The notes under the pieces: model-generated
What the model saw: the letters and a program-made list of their open reading frames with translations, nothing else
Told to the model about the DNA's origin: nothing
Databases searched by the model: none
Position numbers and translations under genes: made by a program
In this document: positions 6,248 through 10,966 of the stretch, piece by piece
Numbering within the stretch: the stretch's first letter is position 1
Layout of the letters: every line of letters begins with the position of its first letter
Source of the DNA: DUAG01 sp046756865
Lineage (GTDB): Bacteria; Nitrospirota; Nitrospiria; SBBL01; JAADHI01
Length of the DNA: 10,966 bases
Assembly: GCA_046756865.1 (NCBI GenBank)
Contig: JBHHXE010000073.1
Span: 1 to 10,966, forward strand
Direction: 5' to 3'

Positions 6248-8704
6248 GTGGAGACATTAAGGGGCAGCGAAAAAGAAGAGAGGAAATTAGGCCTTGAAAG
6301 TACGATTGAGCCGCCCGGGGTGGAAGCATACCAGGGTAAATTAAAGATGTCCTCGAATGCGCTTCGTGTTCTGGAAAAACGCTATCTCATGAAAGATGAA
6401 AAAGGAAGGGTCATCGAAAGCCCTGAATCCCTTTTTCGCCGTGTGGCCAGGAATATCTCTGAGGGGGACCGCAGCTACGATCCGCAGGCGGATGTTTCTG
6501 AGGTCGAAGAGATCTTTTACGACATGATGTCGACCTTCAAATTCCTTCCGAATTCTCCTACATTGATGAATGCCGGTCGGGACCTCCAGCAACTGTCGGC
6601 CTGTTTTGTCCTTCCGATCGCTGATTCGATGGAGTCGATTTTTGAGACTGTCAAGCAAGCGGCGATCATCCACAAGACCGGCGGGGGGACCGGATTTTCT
6701 TTTTCCCGCCTTCGACCGAAGGATGACGTGGTTCAAACGACCGGCGGCGTTGCCTCCGGCCCGGTCTCTTTTATGAAGGTTTTCAACCATGCCACGGAGG
6801 CCGTGAAGCAGGGCGGCACACGGCGCGGCGCCAATATGGGCATCTTGCGTGTTGACCACCCTGATATTCTTGATTTTATTTCATGTAAGGCGGATACAAA
6901 AGAGATTACCAATTTTAATATCTCTGTGGCACTGACGGACCGGTTTATGATGGCCTATGAGAAGGGAGAGGACTATGCCCTGATCTCTCCGCGCGACGGA
7001 AGCGTCGTGAAGAAGATTTCGGCAGCAGAGGTCATGAACAAGATCGCGGAGCAGGCATGGACAACGGGTGAACCGGGTCTCTTTTTCATTGATGTAACCA
7101 ACCGCGCCAACCCGACTCCCAAGGTTGCCGAGATGGAAGCCACCAATCCCTGCGGCGAGCAGCCGCTCCTTCCTTATGAAAGCTGTAATCTGGGAAGCAT
7201 AAATCTTGAGTCACACCTCCTGGAGAAGGATGGAAAATATGAGATCGACTGGAGTGCGTTGGAGAAAACGATCCGGACGGCCGTTCATTTCCTCGATAAC
7301 GTGATTGACGTAAACCGCTACCCAATCCGTGAGATTGAAATGATTACAAAGGCGAACCGGAAGATCGGGCTGGGCGTCATGGGATTCTCCCGGATGCTCT
7401 ACAAGCTTGAGACCCCCTATCATTCTGAAGAGGGCATTCAGGCGGCGCGGGAAGTTATGGGGTTCATTCAGCGGACCGGATATGAGGCATCGATCCAGTT
7501 GGCTGAGAAACGGGGCGTCTACGCAAACTGGGAAGGCTCTCTCCACCAGAATCGAGGCAAGCGTGTCCGAAATTCGTATATCACCACGGTTGCCCCAACC
7601 GGAACGATTTCAATGATTGCGGATACCTCAGGGGGATGTGAGCCGGAATTTTCACTGATCTGGTACAAAAATGTAATGGATGGGGAGCATCTCCCTTATG
7701 TTCAGGACTATTTTGTGGAAGTGGCCAGGCGGGAAGGGTTTTACAGCGATGACCTGCTCGACAAGATTTTGGCCAATCGCGGCTCTGTCCAGGGGATTGA
7801 GCAGGTTCCGGAGCATTGGCAGAAGGTCTTCATCACCTCTCACGGAATCGCTCCGGAATGGCATGTGCGGATGCAGGCGGCCTTCCAGGAATTTACCGAC
7901 TCTGCTGTCAGTAAGACGATTAATCTGCCCACCACGGCGACCACTGGGGAGATTAAGGAAGCCTACCTCCTGGCCTATCGGCTGGGCTGTAAAGGGATTA
8001 CGGTCTATCGAGACGGTGCCCGACCGGATCAGGTAATGAATGTTGGCAAATCGAAAAAGATCGAGGAGAAGGCGGATGCGGCTGCGCCCTCTGGAACGCA
8101 AGCCGGGGTTGATGGGAATGAGTCTCTTCTTTCCATGGTTGCCCCGCGTCCCCGTCCAGAAGTGATGACTGGAACGACAACACGGAAGCGAACCTCGTGC
8201 GGCGATCTCTACCTGACCGTAAATCGCGATGAAACAGGGCTTCCCTTCGAAGCTTTTGCGACAATGGGGAAGGCCGGGGGCTGCGAAGGCTCCTTTAACG
8301 AGGCCATCGGACGTCTCATCTCCCTCTGCATGCGCGCAGGGGTGACCCCGCGCGATATTGTCAAGCAATTGATCGGGATTCGCTGCAATAAACCCTTCGG
8401 GATCGGGAAAGAAAAAGTTCTTTCCTGCTCAGACGCCATCTCCAAGATCTTCAACCAGGGCCTTGGAACCAAGGTTTCGGAAGATCGCTATCCTGATGCT
8501 GACCTGAAGGGGAAAACGAACGGTGCAGCGAACGGCGCTCCAAACACGGTAACGAAAGAGGCAACGCAGACGGCCCCCGTCCTTGAAGACCCCAGTTCAC
8601 ACATTCAAAAGGTCATTTTCCCCTGCCCCGAGTGCGGTCTTGAACTCGAATTCGGCGAAGGCTGCGAGAAGTGTCACTTCTGCGGCTACTCGCGGTGTTA
8701 TTGA
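6248..8704 (+). CDS. nrdJ: Class II (adenosylcobalamin-dependent) ribonucleoside-diphosphate reductase NrdJ
   Basis: Cytoplasmic enzyme of 818 residues that reduces ribonucleotides to deoxyribonucleotides using a radical generated from coenzyme B12, independent of oxygen. The ten-stranded barrel core carries SACFVLP with the redox Cys119. NPCGEQ at 300-305 gives the radical Cys302 with Asn300 and Glu304, and ESCNLGSINL gives the second redox Cys313. APTGTISMIA and GCEPEF are also present. A linker leads to a TSCPD domain (about 649-715, starting TSCGDLYL). A second Ala/Asn/Thr-rich linker leads to a C-terminal zinc-ribbon-like tail with Cys793, 796, 806, 809, 812 and 817, thought in the family to pass electrons to the active site. 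All expected catalytic residues are present. No nrdA/nrdB or nrdD/nrdG gene is adjacent. Regulation by NrdR is suggested by two upstream boxes. A B12 requirement follows from the family. Confidence 0.95.
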   Translation: METLRGSEKEERKLGLESTIEPPGVEAYQGKLKMSSNALRVLEKRYLMKDEKGRVIESPESLFRRVARNISEGDRSYDPQADVSEVEEIFYDMMSTFKFLPNSPTLMNAGRDLQQLSACFVLPIADSMESIFETVKQAAIIHKTGGGTGFSFSRLRPKDDVVQTTGGVASGPVSFMKVFNHATEAVKQGGTRRGANMGILRVDHPDILDFISCKADTKEITNFNISVALTDRFMMAYEKGEDYALISPRDGSVVKKISAAEVMNKIAEQAWTTGEPGLFFIDVTNRANPTPKVAEMEATNPCGEQPLLPYESCNLGSINLESHLLEKDGKYEIDWSALEKTIRTAVHFLDNVIDVNRYPIREIEMITKANRKIGLGVMGFSRMLYKLETPYHSEEGIQAAREVMGFIQRTGYEASIQLAEKRGVYANWEGSLHQNRGKRVRNSYITTVAPTGTISMIADTSGGCEPEFSLIWYKNVMDGEHLPYVQDYFVEVARREGFYSDDLLDKILANRGSVQGIEQVPEHWQKVFITSHGIAPEWHVRMQAAFQEFTDSAVSKTINLPTTATTGEIKEAYLLAYRLGCKGITVYRDGARPDQVMNVGKSKKIEEKADAAAPSGTQAGVDGNESLLSMVAPRPRPEVMTGTTTRKRTSCGDLYLTVNRDETGLPFEAFATMGKAGGCEGSFNEAIGRLISLCMRAGVTPRDIVKQLIGIRCNKPFGIGKEKVLSCSDAISKIFNQGLGTKVSEDRYPDADLKGKTNGAANGAPNTVTKEATQTAPVLEDPSSHIQKVIFPCPECGLELEFGEGCEKCHFCGYSRCY

Positions 8705-8952
8705 GGTGAGGAAGACAGGTCGATGGACGTTTAGCCAGAATTCAAAGGATTCCTTTCATCAAACGCGGATGTGAACCGGGATCGTGCCTATGCGCACAAA
8801 ATAATAGGGCATTACGGGGAGGTCCCTGGATTTCACATTCGTAAAAAGATTCCGTAACAAGTAAGAAGGCGATCCACCGTCATAAAGATCTTGTTGATAT
8901 TGAATCTCTCGGTGAACGAGCGACTATTAAGTTACCCGCTTCATTCGCCCAT

Positions 8953-9006
8953 AATCCCGAAACCTGTTTTCGGATTGAAGAGCCTCACCCGGAGGGGCGA
9001 GGCTCT
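8953..9006. other. Two adjacent hairpins downstream of nrdJ
   Basis: The first hairpin pairs AATCC-GAAA with TTTC-GGATT (8953-8976), with one bulged C and loop CCTGT. The second pairs AGAGCCTC (8979-8986) with GAGGCTCT (8999-9006), and an inner CCC/GGG extends it. Neither is followed by a T-run on either strand, so they are not typical intrinsic terminators. They may shape the 3' end of the nrdJ message, or may be a small REP-like or structured element. Confidence 0.45.
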
Positions 9007-9154
9007 CCTGCCAAAAGAAAGTAAACCTCTATCTGTTCACTTGTTCATCCCTGGAGTATGGCCTCTCCGGATTGGGATATCTCAGGACTTTGTCTGTACC
9101 AGGGTGCTCAGAGTGTTTCTCATCTTGAACTTGATGACTGGATTCTGATATTTA

Positions 9155-9182
9155 TTGACGATTTATTAAAATCTGGTATTCT
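9155..9182 (+). promoter_or_regulatory. Candidate promoter of the glutamate dehydrogenase gene
   Basis: TTGACG (9155-9160) and TATTCT (9177-9182) are spaced by 16 bp, and TGG directly before the -10 gives an extended -10 motif. The leader would be about 120 nt and would include the TTAGGATA direct repeat. This is prediction by consensus only. Confidence 0.4.
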
Positions 9183-9310
9183 TCTAGGGCCGGGGTGTCG
9201 TCGTGTAATGAGGATAGGAAGGCTGGCTGGCAATGGTTAACGCTGAGGTATTTTAGGATATTGCGGCTTAGGATACATCGAGGCATGTGGCGGATTAGAC
9301 AAAGGAGAGG

Positions 9311-10747
9311 ATGATGGAGTTATCATTTAAAGAAAACGTTAACGCAATGGTCGATGGCGCGGTCCGCGTTCTTGGTTTGGATGAGGGGATTTCAAAGGCA
9401 TTAAAAGCCTGCAACACCGTACTCAAAGTCCAATTTCCAGTGAGGATTCGAGGCCGGGTCGAATTGTTTACCGGATGGAGGGCCGTTCACAGTACACATC
9501 GGCTTCCCTCAAAAGGGGGGATTCGTTTCGCGACTTTTGTGAATCAAAATGAGGTTGAAGCACTGGCCGCTTTGATGACCTATAAATGTGCCATTGTCGA
9601 TGTCCCTTTCGGCGGGTCCAAGGGGGGGGTCTTGATTGACCCCACCAAGTACAACCGCGAAGAGATGCAATCAATTACGCGCCGCTTCACCCTGGAGCTG
9701 ACCCGGAAAGGCTTTCTAAGTCCCGCAACCAATGTTCCTGCTCCGGATATGGGAACAGGTGAACGGGAAATGGCCTGGATGGCGGATACCTACAAACACC
9801 TTGTTCCTGAAGATATAAATTTTACTGCCTGTGTGACCGGAAAGCCTGTTGCGCATGGTGGAATCCGGGGTCGGACGGAGGCCACAGGTCGTGGTGTGCA
9901 ATACGGGCTTAAGGAGTTCTTCCGTGATACGAAGGCGGTAAAGGCTGCGCGTCTCACCAAGGGGTTGGGCGGTAAAAAGATTGTGGTCCAGGGACTGGGA
10001 AACGTAGGGTACCATGCCGCAAAATTTCTCTCCGAAGAAGACGGGGCAAAGATCATTGCTATTATAGAACGGGATGGCGTCCTGATCGATAAAACTGGAG
10101 GGAAAAAAAAGGGTCTCCCGGTCGAAAAAATATATCAGTTCATGGTCGAGAAGGGGACGATCAAGGGATATTCCGGTCCTGGTATCGAGTTTCTGGATAA
10201 AAAATCAGGGCTGAAGGCCCTGGAAATGGAGTGCGACATTCTGATCCCTGCCGCAATGGAAGCACAGGTCACGAGGAAGAATGCCAAGCGGATCAAGGCC
10301 AAGCTGATTGCAGAGGCCGCAAATGGTCCTGTCACGTTTGAAGCCGATCGGATTCTGAACAAAAACGGGGTGACGGTTCTTCCCGATGCCTATCTTAATG
10401 CCGGGGGTGTGGTTGTTTCCTATTTCGAGTGGGTGCGAAATATCTCTCATATTCGTTTTGGGCGAATGCAACGCCGCTTCGAGGAGGCAAAAGGCCTTCA
10501 GTTTGCGTCTGCATTAGAGCGACTGTCTGGAAAGCCGCTTCGTAAATCTGCGAAAGAGGATCTTGCAAGCGGCCCCCGGGAAGTCGATTTGGTCCGGTCG
10601 GGTCTCGACGATTCCATGCGCCTTGCACTTCAGGAGATCTTCGAGACGAAGAGGTCTTTGAAAGGCGTCGAGAATTATCGTACCGCTGCCTATGTGGTCG
10701 CACTGAATAAGATTTCACGAAGCTATCTGGATATCGGGATCTATTAG
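9311..10747 (+). CDS. gdhA: Glutamate dehydrogenase, mitochondrial-like type with antenna-like insertion
   Basis: Cytoplasmic enzyme of 478 residues of the Glu/Leu/Phe/Val dehydrogenase family, interconverting glutamate with 2-oxoglutarate and ammonia. Substrate-domain residues are in place: Lys68 in KGGIR, Lys92 in MTYK, Lys104 in PFGGSKGG and Asp146 in PAPDMGT. Their spacing equals that of mammalian GDH (Lys90, 114, 126, Asp168, as I recall it). The Rossmann fold has GLGNVG at 228-233, with Glu in IIERDG at the end of the second strand. AANGP and NAGGVVVSYFEW (to residue 374) follow. Between SYFEW and RTAAYV (457) there are about 40 more residues than in ordinary bacterial hexameric GDHs, matching the region of the animal antenna. 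The start at 9311 is the first of two adjacent ATGs; the second (9314) has better spacing, 6 nt, from AGGAG (9303-9307). Cofactor use cannot be settled from sequence alone. Confidence 0.92.
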   Translation: MMELSFKENVNAMVDGAVRVLGLDEGISKALKACNTVLKVQFPVRIRGRVELFTGWRAVHSTHRLPSKGGIRFATFVNQNEVEALAALMTYKCAIVDVPFGGSKGGVLIDPTKYNREEMQSITRRFTLELTRKGFLSPATNVPAPDMGTGEREMAWMADTYKHLVPEDINFTACVTGKPVAHGGIRGRTEATGRGVQYGLKEFFRDTKAVKAARLTKGLGGKKIVVQGLGNVGYHAAKFLSEEDGAKIIAIIERDGVLIDKTGGKKKGLPVEKIYQFMVEKGTIKGYSGPGIEFLDKKSGLKALEMECDILIPAAMEAQVTRKNAKRIKAKLIAEAANGPVTFEADRILNKNGVTVLPDAYLNAGGVVVSYFEWVRNISHIRFGRMQRRFEEAKGLQFASALERLSGKPLRKSAKEDLASGPREVDLVRSGLDDSMRLALQEIFETKRSLKGVENYRTAAYVVALNKISRSYLDIGIY

Positions 10748-10799
10748 TCCCTGATTTTGTGATTGGAAAATTGGGAAGCGCTGATTGGCTGATCGTGGA

Positions 10800-10824
10800 C
10801 CCAAGATCAGCGATTGATCTTGGG
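10800..10824. other. Perfect 10-bp hairpin downstream of gdhA
   Basis: CCCAAGATCA (10800-10809) and TGATCTTGGG (10815-10824) flank a 5-nt loop, 53 bp after the gdhA stop. No T-run follows on either strand, so it is not a standard intrinsic terminator. GCTGATC (10788-10794) can instead pair with GATCAGC (10805-10811), giving a competing stem. It probably forms or protects the 3' end of the gdhA message; this is inference. Confidence 0.5.
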
Positions 10825-10844
10825 GTAAAGCGCATAAGTTGTCT

Positions 10845-10930
10845 AAAAGACAAGGCCAGAGGCCATAAGGGCGACGGAGGCGTACTCACCCGTACGGTGA
10901 GGAGACCTTTAGCCGATAACGCAGTCTTTT
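10845..10930 (+). repeat. Interspersed folded repeat, copy R2
   Basis: This 86-bp element is bounded by the inverted ends AAAAGAC (10845-10851) and GTCTTTT (10924-10930), with a central hairpin CGTAC-TCACCC-GTACG (10881-10896). Internal blocks follow the same order as in R1: AAGGC, GAGG at the same offset of 7, CGGAG, hairpin, GAGG, AGC, AACGC. The arms differ from R1 but remain complementary. It lies downstream of gdhA in non-coding DNA. The rest of the window (10931-10966) shows nothing I can name. Confidence 0.62.
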
Positions 10931-10966
10931 CAGGCGAATCGGCGGTTTCTCATTCCGCAATCGCGG

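Larger units (their letters stand above)
8705..9310 (+). other. 606-bp spacer without a convincing gene
   Basis: Between nrdJ and the dehydrogenase no reading frame has both a start with a good ribosome site and a plausible product. Two stop-bounded open stretches overlap in different frames: 40 codons at 8735-8854 and 59 codons at 8845-9021. Neither has an ATG, so they may be a decayed gene, but I recognise no family. An ATG frame at 9058-9240 (60 codons) runs through the candidate gdhA promoter and has GGAG only 1 nt before its start, so I do not call it. The spacer holds two hairpins (8953-9006), a candidate promoter (9155-9182), and a TTAGGATA direct repeat at 9253-9260 and 9268-9275 shortly before the dehydrogenase. 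Confidence 0.6.

Noticed and set aside
7652..8368. Long open frame (238 codons) on the minus strand inside nrdJ
   Set aside because: It lies wholly antisense to a well-supported enzyme whose catalytic and TSCPD motifs run across it. The translation has no recognisable domain and is explained by codon bias of the plus-strand gene.
8744..8756. AAAGG-ATT-CCTTT palindrome just after nrdJ
   Set aside because: It has only a 5-bp stem with a 3-nt loop and no T-run, so it is too weak to call a terminator.
8891..9148. 85-codon plus-strand frame after nrdJ
   Set aside because: It crosses both spacer hairpins and has no well-placed ribosome site. The product resembles nothing I know.
9058..9240. 60-codon plus-strand ATG frame before gdhA
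   Set aside because: GGAG sits only 1 nt before the ATG, and the frame runs through the candidate gdhA promoter. No family resemblance was seen. It could be reconsidered if conserved in relatives.
10395..10889. 164-codon minus-strand frame over the end of gdhA and R2
   Set aside because: It runs antisense to conserved dehydrogenase sequence and across the hairpin and repeat region, and the product is a low-information shadow.
1..10966. CRISPR array, tRNA or rRNA gene, insertion sequence or phage genes
   Set aside because: No regularly spaced repeats, cloverleaf-like segments, rRNA stretches or transposase/integrase motifs were seen on either strand.

Overview
The window reads as bacterial chromosome of moderate GC content. 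It holds three unrelated blocks, all on the + strand. The type II secretion genes are of the kind found in Desulfobacterota (former Deltaproteobacteria), Nitrospirota and similar phyla: the actin-like and periplasmic parts of GspL are one long PilM/PilN-like protein, and an AsmA-like GspN is present. I cannot name the organism more closely than that. A didermic (Gram-negative) cell is implied by the secretion genes.

Block 1 (1-5889) is the distal part of a type II secretion system (T2SS) cluster in the order gspH (5' end cut off by the window), gspI, gspJ, gspN, gspL, gspM, gspK. H, I, J and K are prepilin-like subunits of the periplasmic pseudopilus. L and M form the inner-membrane platform, and N is an accessory envelope protein. 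Most junctions overlap (H/I 11 nt, J/N 4 nt, L/M 29 nt, M/K 1 nt), so translation is probably coupled. The one real break is between gspN and gspL, where a likely intrinsic terminator is built over the gspN stop codon and is followed by a folded interspersed repeat (R1).

Block 2 (5890-8704) is a class II, adenosylcobalamin-dependent ribonucleotide reductase (nrdJ). Its AT-rich leader of about 360 bp carries two NrdR-box-like palindromes 31 bp apart, directly upstream of a good sigma-70-type promoter. It also has a tandem 18-bp repeat, a second candidate promoter near the gene, and a strong Shine-Dalgarno before a GTG start. I see no cobalamin riboswitch.

Block 3 (8705-10966) starts with about 600 bp without a convincing gene (two hairpins, short broken reading frames, a candidate promoter). 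It continues with a glutamate dehydrogenase that resembles the mitochondrial type, including an antenna-like insertion before the C-terminal helices. After it come a perfect 10-bp hairpin and a second copy (R2) of the repeat family seen between gspN and gspL. The best leads are the NrdR-box pair, the R1/R2 repeat family with compensatory stem changes, the antenna-like segment of the dehydrogenase, and the PilM-like nucleotide-binding motifs kept in GspL. I found no clearly new multi-gene system.
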